From NCBI RefSeq assembly GCF_900112205.1, contig NZ_FOKW01000001.1, positions 124,001 to 188,000 on the forward strand: 64,000 bases of DNA, in the 5' to 3' direction. The DNA comes from Natronobacterium haloterrestre (lineage in GTDB: Archaea > Halobacteriota > Halobacteria > Halobacteriales > Natrialbaceae). Position 1 is the stretch's first letter; every line of letters begins with the position of its first letter. Made by a program: the position numbers and the translations under genes. Below are positions 34,744 through 43,189 of this stretch, one piece after another. The notes under the pieces were generated by a model. It saw nothing but the letters and a program-made list of their open reading frames with translations. It searched no databases and was not told the DNA's origin.

Positions 34744-36162
34744 CTAGGGATCGCCCGCACCCGTACCGACGGCGTCGGCCGGCGGGGCGTCGCTGTCGGG
34801 GTCTTCGTCGACGGTGGGAGTGGCCTCGTCCCCGAGTCGTAACATCGCGGCGGAGATCTCGGACGCGGGCGGCAGCGTTCGGAGCGCCGGACGCGCGGCG
34901 ACGTAGAGGCCGAAGAAGAGGTTCCCCACGGCCCAGCCGAACATGACGAGTCGGCTGCCGACGACGCCGGCGACTGCGCCGCCGACGGCCGAGCCGACCG
35001 GGATCGCGACCGTCGCGGCGCTCGTGACCAGCGAGGAGACTCGGCCGAGGAGGTCGTCGTCGACCGCGGACTGGAGCATCGTCCAGAAGAGGACGTTGAA
35101 CGCCCCGACGGGGACGAACGTCAGGAAAAACAGCCCGACGGTGAGGGGGAACCACGAGAGGACGAGCGCCGCCGCCAGCAACGTTCCGGAGAGGGCGTTG
35201 CCGGCCGCCGCGAACCGACCGAGCGGGAGGTCCTCGAGGCGCGACGCCAGTACGGTCCCGGCGAACGAGCCGCCGGCGTAGGCCGCCATCAGGATCCCGA
35301 AGGCGTCCGGACCGCCGACGGTATCGGCGAACGCCGGCAATACGCCGAGCATCGCGCCCGCGGTGAAGTTCGCCACCACGACCCCGATCAGGAGGACGAT
35401 CAACAGCGAGCCGCGGACGTAGCCGATTCCGGCGGCGAGTTCCGACCGGTAGCTCGCTATCGGGCCCGGGGCGTTCGGTTCGCGGTCGGGATCGGGGTCG
35501 GGATCGGGGTCGGGGTCGGCGGCAGCGTCCTCGGCGTCGTTCTCCGCAGGGCCGGGAACCGACACGACCGAGACCCCCGCAAAGAGGAGCAACGCGACGC
35601 CGAACGTGATGGAGTCGACCACGAACAGCGTTACCGCGCCGACGAGCGCGATGAGGACGCCGCTGGCCGCGTTGAACACCATGTCCGCCCCCTGATAGGC
35701 CGCGGATAGAAGCGAGTTCGCCTTCGCGAGATCGTCGTCGTCGACGATCCGCGGGAGCGCGGCGTTCTGTGCGGGGTAGACGAACTGGTTGACGAACGTC
35801 ACGAGCGGCAACAGCGCGAGGACGACCCACACCGAGAGCCGGCCGGTCCAGGCAGCGACGGGCACCGCAAGCACCAGCAGTCCGTTTATCAACTGCGTGC
35901 CGACGAGGACGCGCCGGAGCGACCACCGGTCGACGAGGGGCCCGGTGAGAAAGGAGAGAGCGGACGGTGCGCGCACGAAGAATCCGGCGAGCCCGGTGTA
36001 CAACGGCGAGCCGGTCAGTTCGAAGACGAGCCACATCGCGGCGATGTAATAGAGGCTGTCGCCGGCGTTTGTCACCAGTCGACCGGCGAGTAGTCGAAGA
36101 AACGACCGATTCGAGCGTAACTCCCCAAGTACCGTCGGCAGCCGTGAGCGAACGCGTTCCAT
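34744..36162 (-). CDS. MFS transporter
   Basis: 472 residues from the ATG at 36162 (MERVRSRLPTVLGELRSNRSFLRLLAGRLVTNAGDSLYYIA). About 12 membrane segments; the N-terminus resembles drug-efflux MFS proteins such as the enterobactin exporter/MefA group (SNRSFLRLLAGRLVTNAGDSLYYIAAMWLVFELTGSP). The central loop includes a DP repeat (DPDPDPDPDPD, near 205-215). The substrate is unknown. It lies directly downstream of an ArsR-like regulator, with its own promoter and two dyad sites in the 77-nt gap, so regulation by that neighbour is likely. Confidence 0.88.
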   Translation of the reverse strand: MERVRSRLPTVLGELRSNRSFLRLLAGRLVTNAGDSLYYIAAMWLVFELTGSPLYTGLAGFFVRAPSALSFLTGPLVDRWSLRRVLVGTQLINGLLVLAVPVAAWTGRLSVWVVLALLPLVTFVNQFVYPAQNAALPRIVDDDDLAKANSLLSAAYQGADMVFNAASGVLIALVGAVTLFVVDSITFGVALLLFAGVSVVSVPGPAENDAEDAAADPDPDPDPDPDREPNAPGPIASYRSELAAGIGYVRGSLLIVLLIGVVVANFTAGAMLGVLPAFADTVGGPDAFGILMAAYAGGSFAGTVLASRLEDLPLGRFAAAGNALSGTLLAAALVLSWFPLTVGLFFLTFVPVGAFNVLFWTMLQSAVDDDLLGRVSSLVTSAATVAIPVGSAVGGAVAGVVGSRLVMFGWAVGNLFFGLYVAARPALRTLPPASEISAAMLRLGDEATPTVDEDPDSDAPPADAVGTGAGDP

Positions 36163-36199
36163 AGAACAATACCGGACCGGCTGGCCGGTAAATGTTTGT

Positions 36200-36241
36200 A
36201 GAAATACATTTCTGTAACTCCGACAGTAGAAACCGATTTCT
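36200..36241. promoter_or_regulatory. Pair of AGAAA-N4-TTTCT dyads upstream of the MFS promoter
   Basis: AGAAATACATTTCT at 36200-36213 and AGAAACCGATTTCT at 36228-36241 share the pattern AGAAA-N4-TTTCT with 28 bp between centres, just under three helical turns. They lie immediately upstream of the TATA-like AAACATTTA (minus strand, 36189-36197) of the MFS gene. The second overlaps the stop codon of the regulator gene. Confidence 0.6.
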
Positions 36242-37169
36242 ATCCGTTTTCCGAGGGGTCGTCCGCCTGCGTTCGTCGTTCGTCGACCAGCGAAAACTCG
36301 GCGTCGAACGACACCACGAGCGTCTCGTCCCCGAGCGTTACGGGAACCGAGACGACCAGGGGGTCGGTCGATTCGACGCTCGTGACGCCCATCTCGAGCC
36401 ACTCGAGGTCGGGAAGCGGCGTCTCGCGGACGTCGATCCCGTGATCGTGGTGGAAGCCGACGACGGCCGGTTCGAGGACCGCGACCGCCGCCACGAGGGC
36501 GTGACGTTCGACCTCACAGCGGGCACAGCGATGGCGGAGGACGACGTCGACCGGCAGCGTCGACAACCAGTCGGGAACGCCGTCTTCCCAGTCGTCGTCG
36601 ACCCCGCGGAGGATCCGCTGAGTGACGGGGCCGTCACAGCGGTGGCAGAACCCGTACTGGACGGCGGTGAGTCGGCGTTTCACCCAGCGATCCACGATCC
36701 CGTGGACGTCCTCGAGGTCGCGGGCCTCGAGCACGCCGGGCGGGATGTCGACCCCGTTGAGCCGCGTCCCGCAGTCGCGACAGGAGAGGTGGACGCCGCC
36801 GTCCTCGAGGTGGGTCTCGAGCGGGCCGCCACACCGCAGGCAGTCGGCGTCGGCGGGCACGGTCTCGCCGGCCAGGTCGCTCGTGTAGCCGCCCGAGAGA
36901 ATGGCGCCGACGACGCGCCGGCCGGCCGGCGTGAGGTCGTAGCCGTCGTCGCCGTTGCGGACGAACTGTCCCTCGAGTTTCTGCAGGTGGTAGTTGAACT
37001 GTCCCGGGTCGTCGACGCCGACGCGCTCCCGGAGGGTGCCGTGGGAGAGCGGTCCCGCCTCGTCGAGAACGCGGATCGTCCGGAGCCTGATTCCGTGGGC
37101 CAACCGTTCGAACGACTCCTCGGGCGTGAGCCGCTCGACGACGACCTCCGTCCCGTCGTCTGCGGTCAT
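36240..37169 (-). CDS. ArsR-like winged-helix regulator with zinc-ribbon-like C-terminal part
   Basis: 309 residues. The N-terminal helix-turn-helix is clear (LAHGIRLRTIRVLDEAGPLSHGTLRERVGVDDPGQFNYHLQKLEGQFV). The rest carries three Cys pairs resembling zinc ribbons: CLRCGGPLE...CRDCGTRL, and FCHRCDGPV...HRCARCEVERHA. Haloarchaea have many such regulators; the effector is unknown. The TATA box GAATTATACC (minus strand, near 37189-37198) fits a leaderless mRNA from the ATG at 37169. It precedes the MFS transporter gene on the same strand and is its probable regulator. Confidence 0.85.
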   Translation of the reverse strand: MTADDGTEVVVERLTPEESFERLAHGIRLRTIRVLDEAGPLSHGTLRERVGVDDPGQFNYHLQKLEGQFVRNGDDGYDLTPAGRRVVGAILSGGYTSDLAGETVPADADCLRCGGPLETHLEDGGVHLSCRDCGTRLNGVDIPPGVLEARDLEDVHGIVDRWVKRRLTAVQYGFCHRCDGPVTQRILRGVDDDWEDGVPDWLSTLPVDVVLRHRCARCEVERHALVAAVAVLEPAVVGFHHDHGIDVRETPLPDLEWLEMGVTSVESTDPLVVSVPVTLGDETLVVSFDAEFSLVDERRTQADDPSENG

Positions 37170-37216
37170 GCAGGGTCGTACGGAAACGGCCGGTATAATT
37201 CGCCCGGCGTTCGGGG

Positions 37217-38035
37217 TCAGTCGCCGGTACGGAAGGAGAGATCCAGCGACGGTGCCGAGTGGGTCAGCGACCCCATCGAGACCACGTTGACGCCGGTCGA
37301 CGCGTACGCGGCCACGTCGTCGACGGTGATGCCGCCGCTGGCCTCGGTCAGCGCGTCGGCTCCTTCCTCGGCGAGTCGCTCGACGGCCGCCGCGGTCTCG
37401 TCGGGTGTCATGTTGTCCAGGAGGACGACGTCAGCGCCGGCTTCCACGGCCCGCGGCGCGTCCTCGACCGTCTCGACCTCGACCTCGATCTTCGTCGCGA
37501 ACGACGTGCGCTCGCGGAAGTGTGCGACGGCGTCCTCGAGGCCCATCTCGGCGACGTGGTTGTCCTTGACCATCACCATGTGCGAGAGGTCGAGGCGGTG
37601 GGTGTCGCCGCCGCCCGCGACGACGGCCCGCTTCTCGAGGCCGCGCAGGCCGGGCGTCGTCTTGCGGGTCGCGGCGATCCGGACGTCGTCGGACTCGGTT
37701 CGGGCTTCGTCGACGGCGCGACGAGTCCGCGTGGCGATCCCCGAGGCGTGGCCGGCGAGGTTCACGGCGACGCGTTCGCCCCGGAGCACCTCGCGAGCCG
37801 GCCCCTCGACGCGAAGCGCCACGTCGCCGGGGTCGACGGCCGTTCCCTCCTCGAGTCGGCCGACGACGTCGACGCCGAGGTAGTCGAAGACGGCTTCGGC
37901 GGCCTCGAGGCCGGCGGCGACGCCCGCCTCCTTGGCGACCAGCCGGCCGGTCGTCTCGCCGGGGACGTGGTTCGTCACGTCGTGGTGGCCCACGTCCTCG
38001 CGGAGCCAGCGTTCGACCTGTGCGTCGGTGATCAT
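37217..38035 (-). CDS. nadC: Nicotinate-nucleotide pyrophosphorylase (quinolinate phosphoribosyltransferase)
   Basis: 272 residues. It converts quinolinate and PRPP to nicotinate mononucleotide in de novo NAD synthesis. Motifs: LREDVGHHDVTN, LAGHASGIATRTRRAV, AATRKTTPGLRGLEKRAVVAGGGDTHRLDLSHMVMVKDNHV and VLLDNMTPDE, all conserved in NadC. The ATG at 38035 overlaps the nadB stop by 4 nt (ATGA), so translation is coupled. Last gene of nadA-nadB-nadC. Confidence 0.96.
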   Translation of the reverse strand: MITDAQVERWLREDVGHHDVTNHVPGETTGRLVAKEAGVAAGLEAAEAVFDYLGVDVVGRLEEGTAVDPGDVALRVEGPAREVLRGERVAVNLAGHASGIATRTRRAVDEARTESDDVRIAATRKTTPGLRGLEKRAVVAGGGDTHRLDLSHMVMVKDNHVAEMGLEDAVAHFRERTSFATKIEVEVETVEDAPRAVEAGADVVLLDNMTPDETAAAVERLAEEGADALTEASGGITVDDVAAYASTGVNVVSMGSLTHSAPSLDLSFRTGD

Positions 38036-39603
38036 GGTCGATCGGCGGTCGCCGGTTCGGGGTCGGTCGCCTCCGCCTCGTCGACGACGTAGTGACACCC
38101 CGTCGACTCCCCGTTCTCGCCCGCGGCCCGGGCGATCAGCAACGCGGTGACGCTCGCGTTCCGCAGTTCGTAGAGGTCCCGGGCCGTGCGGGTCCGGACG
38201 TAGGCGTCGACCTCGCCCTTGAGCCGCCGGAGGACCGCGCTCGCGCGGGCGATCTCGTCGGGATCGCGCTCGAGGCCGAGGTACTCGTCCATCGTCCGCC
38301 GAAGCCGGGTGAACTTCTCGGCGGCGAAGCGCTCGGGCAGGTCCGGGTCGCTGTCGCGGAGTTCGGGGGCCTCCACCCGCTCGGGGGTCGCGTCCGCGGC
38401 CGCCGCGTCCTCGCCCGCGCGCAGCCCCCAGACCAGCCCCTCGAGCAGGCTGGTGCTCGCCAGCCGGTTCGCGCCGTGGACGCCCGTGCGGGCACACTCG
38501 CCGACGGCGTACAGTCGCTCGAGGCTCGCGCGGCCCCGATCGTCGACGTCGATCCCGCCACAGAGGAAGTGCTCGCAGGGCGCGACGGGGATCTCCGATC
38601 CCTCGATCCCGCGGTCGCGGCACTTCTCGGCAATGCCCGGGTACTCGGATTCGAACTCGAGGGGGCTCACGTCGAGGACGACCTCGCCGGTCGCCTCGCG
38701 CTCGGCCGCGACGGCGCGGGCGACGACGTCCCGGGGCGCGAGTTCGGCGTCGGGGTGGTAGTCGTCCATGAAGCGTTCGCCGTCGCCGTTCCGGAGGACG
38801 GCCCCCTCGCCGCGCAGCGCCTCCGAGAGGAGGAACGTGTCCCGCTTCGGGGCTTCGCCGCTCGGCTTCGAGGCGCGTTGCGCTTCGCTGCCCGCGTAGG
38901 CGGTCGGATGGAACTGCACGTACTCGAGGTCGTCGACGTCCGCGCCGGCGAGCGCGGCCATCGCGATCCCGTCGCCGGTCGCGCCCTCGGGGTTCGTCGA
39001 GCGTCCGTAGAGCGCGCCGATCCCGCCGGTTGCGAGGATAGTCGTTCCGGCGTAGATCGGGTGTCCCTCCGGTTCTTCGTCGGTAACGACGCCGTGGACG
39101 CGCCCCTCGTCGGCGATCAACTCGAGGGCGGCGGTGTCCTGGCGGACCTCGATCCGGTCGTGATCGTCCACGTGGGCCAGGAACGGCCGCAGGATGTGGC
39201 TCCCCGTGGCGGCGTCGACGTGGAGGATCCGGTGTTCGGAGTGGGCCGCCTCCCGGGTGTAGTCGAACTCGCCGTCGTCGGTTTCGTCGAACGGGATCTC
39301 GAGGGTGTCGACGAGGACGTCCTCGACGGCGGCGTCGGCGTTCTCGACGAGGACGTCGACCGCCCCGGGGTCGGCGGTGCCGTCGCTGGCCTCGAGGACG
39401 TCCCGCTTGAGGCTCTCGGGGTTCCCCCGCGTGGTCGAGATGCCGCCCTGGGCCCAGTCGGTGCTGGCGTCGTCGGGCCGTTCGGCCTTGGTCAGGAGCA
39501 ATACGTCCGAGCCCTCGCGCGCGGCAGCCAGCGCGGCCGCACAGCCGGCGATGCCGCTGCCGACGACGAGGACGTCCGCGGTCTCGTGGGTGGTATCGGT
39601 CAT
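38032..39603 (-). CDS. nadB: L-aspartate oxidase
   Basis: 523-residue FAD enzyme oxidising L-aspartate to iminoaspartate, the substrate of NadA. Features: dinucleotide fold VVGSGIAGCAAAL at 14-26, STDWAQGGIST, the substrate segment HSEHRILHVDAATGSHI, QFHPTAY, CEHFLCGGIDVDDRGR and GANRLASTSLLEGLVWG. It starts 9 nt after the nadA stop and overlaps nadC by 4 nt. Confidence 0.96.
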   Translation of the reverse strand: MTDTTHETADVLVVGSGIAGCAAALAAAREGSDVLLLTKAERPDDASTDWAQGGISTTRGNPESLKRDVLEASDGTADPGAVDVLVENADAAVEDVLVDTLEIPFDETDDGEFDYTREAAHSEHRILHVDAATGSHILRPFLAHVDDHDRIEVRQDTAALELIADEGRVHGVVTDEEPEGHPIYAGTTILATGGIGALYGRSTNPEGATGDGIAMAALAGADVDDLEYVQFHPTAYAGSEAQRASKPSGEAPKRDTFLLSEALRGEGAVLRNGDGERFMDDYHPDAELAPRDVVARAVAAEREATGEVVLDVSPLEFESEYPGIAEKCRDRGIEGSEIPVAPCEHFLCGGIDVDDRGRASLERLYAVGECARTGVHGANRLASTSLLEGLVWGLRAGEDAAAADATPERVEAPELRDSDPDLPERFAAEKFTRLRRTMDEYLGLERDPDEIARASAVLRRLKGEVDAYVRTRTARDLYELRNASVTALLIARAAGENGESTGCHYVVDEAEATDPEPATADRP

Positions 39604-39612
39604 CGGTTAGCG

Positions 39613-40746
39613 TTAGATCTCGAGCATTCGGTCGAGCGCGACCGCCGCGAGTTCTTTCTCCTCGGGCGCGACCTCGATCACGTTGCGTTCGCGGCCCTCG
39701 GCGAGTTCCTCGAGGACCCACGCGAGGTAGTTGGGGTCGATCTGGCGCATCGCGTTACAGTCCATGCAGGCCTCGCCACAGAGGGGGAGCACCTCGACCT
39801 CGGGGTGCCACCGCTGGAGGTGGTTCGTGAGGTGGATCTCGGTGCCGATGGCCCACGTCTCGCCGGGATCGGCGTTCTCGACGGTTTCACAGATCGTGCT
39901 CGTCGAGCCGACGACGTCCGCGGCCTCGACGACCTCGCGGCGACACTCGGGGTGGACCACGACGTTTGCGTCGGGGTGGTCCTCGCGGATTTCTTCGATG
40001 TGGTCGGCCCGGAACCGCTCGTGGACCTGGCAGTAGCCGTCCCAGAGGACGATGTCGCTTTCGGCGACCTCGGCGGCGTCCTTGCCTTCGGGATCCCACG
40101 GGTCCCACTCGGCGATCTCGTCTTCCATGTCGAGCCGGTGGGCCGTGTTCTCCCCGAGGTGCTTGTCCGGGAGGAACAGCACCTTGTCGCCGCATTCGAA
40201 GGCCCACTCGAAGGCCCTGTGGGCGTTCGAGGAGGTACAGACGAGTCCCCCCTGGCTCGCACAGAAGGCCTTCAGGTCCGCGTAGGAGTTCATGTACGTG
40301 ATCGGGATGATGTCGGCGTCCGGCGCGGCCGCCGTGATCTCGGCCCAGGCGCTGTCGACCTGCAGGGCCTCGGCCATCCCCGCCATCGGGCAGGACGCCT
40401 CCATCGACGGGAGGATCACGGTCTGGTCGTCGTCGGTGATGATGTCCGCGCTCTCGGCCATGAACGTCACGCCGCCGAAGACGACGTACTCCGCGTCGGC
40501 CGCCGCCGCCTCCTTCGAGAGCTGGTAGGAGTCGCCGACGAAGTCGGCGTGTTCGACGATCTCCCGTCGCTGGTAGTTGTGCCCGAGGACGACGACGTCG
40601 TCGCCGAGTTCCTCGAGCGCCGCCTCGATGCGTGCCGTCCGTTCGGACTCCTCGAGCTCCCGGTATCGGGGCGGCAACTGCTCGAGGTTGTCGTATTTGA
40701 ACAAACTGAGATCAGTCTCTAGCTCCGCGGTTTCCATCTTGACCAT
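39613..40746 (-). CDS. nadA: Quinolinate synthase A
   Basis: 377 residues from the ATG at 40746 (MVKMETAELETDLSLF). It condenses iminoaspartate with dihydroxyacetone phosphate to quinolinate and carries a [4Fe-4S] cluster; the three Cys ligands are probably those in MEASCPMAG, GLVCTSSN and GEACMDCN. Other motifs are LGHNYQRREIVEHADFVGDSYQLS and VVHPECRREV. Start chosen for an AGGTG sequence seven to eight nt upstream; GTG at 40770 and ATG at 40737 are alternatives. First gene of the nad operon, preceded by a perfect dyad at the predicted transcription start. Confidence 0.96.
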   Translation of the reverse strand: MVKMETAELETDLSLFKYDNLEQLPPRYRELEESERTARIEAALEELGDDVVVLGHNYQRREIVEHADFVGDSYQLSKEAAAADAEYVVFGGVTFMAESADIITDDDQTVILPSMEASCPMAGMAEALQVDSAWAEITAAAPDADIIPITYMNSYADLKAFCASQGGLVCTSSNAHRAFEWAFECGDKVLFLPDKHLGENTAHRLDMEDEIAEWDPWDPEGKDAAEVAESDIVLWDGYCQVHERFRADHIEEIREDHPDANVVVHPECRREVVEAADVVGSTSTICETVENADPGETWAIGTEIHLTNHLQRWHPEVEVLPLCGEACMDCNAMRQIDPNYLAWVLEELAEGRERNVIEVAPEEKELAAVALDRMLEI

Positions 40747-40756
40747 TTCACGGCAC

Positions 40757-40772
40757 CTGTGATTGATCACAG
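40757..40772. promoter_or_regulatory. Candidate operator of the nadABC operon
   Basis: CTGTGATTGATCACAG is a perfect 7+7 inverted repeat with a 2-nt centre. It lies 11-26 nt upstream of the nadA ATG and over the start of transcription predicted from the TATA-like AAATTATTC (minus strand, 40789-40797). The position suits a repressor. Confidence 0.65.
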
Positions 40773-41178
40773 CTCATACGCGACTATTGAATAATTTTTT
40801 CCTTCGAAACGGCACACCGGGGAGATACCACTCGTGGATACAACGCTCGAAAACGAATTGTCGGTTGTTCGCCGTCGCTGACCTGTCTCCGCGGAGGACG
40901 GTCCACGACGATTACCCGACGGTCGCCGGCGAGGCGTCCTCGTGGAAAAATCTCGGAGTCAAGGACGGGTCACGCGGTATGGTGGCTCGGATCCCCGTGT
41001 GGCGCTCGTTCCTGGGGATGCGTGACCCGGTTCGTCGCGCTCGGTTCGCACGCGGTGCGCCGCCCTGACGACGGACTTGCTATCGCCCGTCGACGTGCGT
41101 CCGTCCACCGTCCACCGCTATAAAACGTGGGGTGAGTTAACACACTAACCAGTCGGCGCGCTCGGGGGGCGACGGCGA
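40773..41178. other. Intergenic region between nadA and the AI-2E family gene
   Basis: About 400 nt. It holds the nad TATA box at its left end and an unassigned TATA-like CTATAAAACG at 41118-41127. Read on the plus strand this would drive a transcript antisense to the downstream transporter gene; read on the minus strand it would give nadA a leader of about 350 nt. A plus-strand frame at 40763-41068 has no protein-like character. Confidence 0.4.
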
Positions 41179-42201
41179 TCAGTACTCGGTACCGGTTTTG
41201 CCCTCGAGTCGGTCGTAGTGCTCGTCGACGACCCGGAGGACGGCAAGCAGCGCGCCGACGACGACGGGCCCGAAGAACAGACCCATGATCCCGAACGCGT
41301 AGATCCCACCGAGGACGCCGAGGATGATGACTGCCGGACTGATCTTGGCGTACCGGTCGACGACGATCGGACGGAGGTAGTCGTCCGTAGCGCCGACGAT
41401 GATGGTGCTGTAGACCGCCAGCCCGACGGCCAGCACGGGTTCGCCGGTTATCAGGAGGTAGCCGACGGCAGGGGCCCAGACCAGGAACGATCCGATCAGC
41501 GGTATCAGCGACAACACGATCATGACGAACGTCCAGAACGCGGCGTTAGGGATTCCCGTCGCGAACAGGCCGAGCCCCGCGATCATACCCTGTACGACTG
41601 CGATCAGGACGTGGCCGGCCAGAACCGCCCACGTCACACGCTCGAGTTCGTCGTAGAGGTCGGTCTGGACGTCGTCCGGCAACGGCGTCCGTTCGTGGAG
41701 CCACACGAGCAGACGGTCGCCGTCTCTGAGCAGGTAGTAGATCAGGAACAGTGCCAGTCCGATGCCGATCATGGCGTGGGTGAACACGCTGAACCACGCC
41801 GCGGTCCGCTCGACCAGGATCGACCCGATCTGCTCGGCGGAGTCGGCCACCGTCCCGGCGATGTCGACCGTGATGCCGAGTTCCTCCTCGATGCGGCTCT
41901 CGATCTCGCTCGTCCCGAGGTTCTCCGGGTCGACCTGCTGGAACATGTCGGCCGCGTCGCCCGCCACGACGGCGACGACGACGACGAACGGAACGACGAG
42001 CGCCACGAGTGCGAACGCAACGAGGGCAAACGCCGCGACCGCGTCCGACACCCGCTGCTCGAGGCGCCGCTGCAGCGGCGACAGCATGAAGGCGACCAGG
42101 ATGGCCGCGAGGACGTACTGGAGGAAGGGAGTTACCAGTTGCCAGGAGAGATACGCGAAGACCAGGACGAGCGCGATAAGATAGCCTCGGCTGAGGTTCA
42201 C
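41179..42201 (-). CDS. AI-2E family transporter (PerM/YhhT-like membrane protein)
   Basis: 340 residues with about seven to eight membrane segments. Typical of the family: N-terminal LSRGYLIALVLVFAYLSWQLVTPFLQYVLAAILVAFMLSPLQRRLE, the central soluble part, and the C-terminal LSLIPLIGSFLVWAPAVGYLLITGEPVLAV and GATDDYLRPIVVDRYAKISPAVIILGVLGGIYAFGIMGLFFGPVV. Family members export or exchange different solutes (some are Na+/H+ antiporters), so the substrate is open. Divergent from the DUF547 gene. Confidence 0.93.
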   Translation of the reverse strand: MNLSRGYLIALVLVFAYLSWQLVTPFLQYVLAAILVAFMLSPLQRRLEQRVSDAVAAFALVAFALVALVVPFVVVVAVVAGDAADMFQQVDPENLGTSEIESRIEEELGITVDIAGTVADSAEQIGSILVERTAAWFSVFTHAMIGIGLALFLIYYLLRDGDRLLVWLHERTPLPDDVQTDLYDELERVTWAVLAGHVLIAVVQGMIAGLGLFATGIPNAAFWTFVMIVLSLIPLIGSFLVWAPAVGYLLITGEPVLAVGLAVYSTIIVGATDDYLRPIVVDRYAKISPAVIILGVLGGIYAFGIMGLFFGPVVVGALLAVLRVVDEHYDRLEGKTGTEY

Positions 42202-42316
42202 ACCCCTCGTAACGGCGTTCTGTCGGATAAAACCGAGCCAGACGTGTTCGACGGAGAGAATGTCGTATTCAACCGTCCCACGCCTTCAAGAGTGTGGTAC
42301 GCTAACGTACAAACGG

Positions 42317-43138
42317 ATGTCCACCCAGCTCGATCCCCTCTCGCTGGCCGGCGATTTGCTCTATGCGGTCAAGACGGAGGGCGAACCCGAAGCCGGCCTC
42401 GGAACGGCCACGGGCGCCGACACCAGACCGGGAGGCGCCGCCGAGGCCCGGTCCGAGGGTGACGTCGCTCATCTCCGGGAGCGGCTCGCGACCCTCGGGC
42501 GCTCTCGACTGGCTCGAGAGCTCTCTACACGCGAACGCAAACTCTCGTTCTGGCTCAACTGTTACAACGCCTACGCACAACTCCGACTCGAGGAGGAACC
42601 CGACGTACTCGAGGGCGGGTTGCTCGAGCGATGGAAGTTCTTCGGCCGGGACCGTGTGCCGGTCGCCGGTGCCTGGTTGAGCCTCAACGACATCGAACAC
42701 GGGCTCTTGCGCAGTTCGAAACACCCCTGGGGGCTCGGCTACCTCCCGCGTCCGTTCCCGTCGTCGTTCGAGCGGGAGTTTCGCCTCGAGCAGTGCGACC
42801 CGCGGATCCACTTCGCGCTGTGTCGTGGCGCGGAGAACAGCCCGCCGATCGCGATCTACTCGCCGGACGACGTCGACGAGCACCTAGACATCGCGATCGA
42901 GTGGTTCCTGGAGGAAAACGCCGAGTACGATCCCGACGCCAACAGGGTGACGATCCCCCGGTTCTTCCGGCGCTACCGCGGCGATTTCGGCGGCAAGCGG
43001 GGCATCGTCGAATTCCTCCGGCGTTACAACGCGATCCCGGGGGACGCGGCCCCGTCGATCGAGTGCGAGGCGTCGGCCCGGGCCCCGGATTTCGACATCG
43101 ACGTCGATCGGGACGAATTACACGAGTTGCGCCGGTAG
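42317..43138 (+). CDS. DUF547 domain protein
   Basis: 273 residues from the ATG at 42317 (MSTQLDPLSLAGDLLYAVKTEG). The core (LSFWLNCYNAYAQLRL, GAWLSLNDIEHGLLRSSKHPWGLGYLPRP, DPRIHFALCRGAENSPPIAIYSPDDVDEHLDIAIEWFL, GDFGGKRGIVEFLRRYN) is DUF547, a family with a papain-like fold suggestion and a conserved Cys/His (here ALCRGA and RIHFAL). No signal peptide. Biological role unknown. An in-frame start at 42260 is possible but less likely. Confidence 0.88.
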   Translation: MSTQLDPLSLAGDLLYAVKTEGEPEAGLGTATGADTRPGGAAEARSEGDVAHLRERLATLGRSRLARELSTRERKLSFWLNCYNAYAQLRLEEEPDVLEGGLLERWKFFGRDRVPVAGAWLSLNDIEHGLLRSSKHPWGLGYLPRPFPSSFEREFRLEQCDPRIHFALCRGAENSPPIAIYSPDDVDEHLDIAIEWFLEENAEYDPDANRVTIPRFFRRYRGDFGGKRGIVEFLRRYNAIPGDAAPSIECEASARAPDFDIDVDRDELHELRR

Positions 43139-43189
43139 GTCCGGGACCGCGTCTCGAGTCGCGTTCCCGAGTTCCGTACCGCCGATCCC

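Noticed and set aside
34019-36169. 716-residue fusion of KptA with an Arg-rich N-terminal region
   Set aside because: The upstream part is the out-of-frame shadow of the MFS transporter gene; KptA is complete from the GTG at 34702.
38092-40722. 876-codon plus-strand frame opposite nadA and nadB
   Set aside because: The opposite strand carries three clear NAD biosynthesis genes in an operon.
40763-41068. 101-codon plus-strand gene candidate upstream of nadA
   Set aside because: It overlaps the nad promoter and operator and has no protein-like features.
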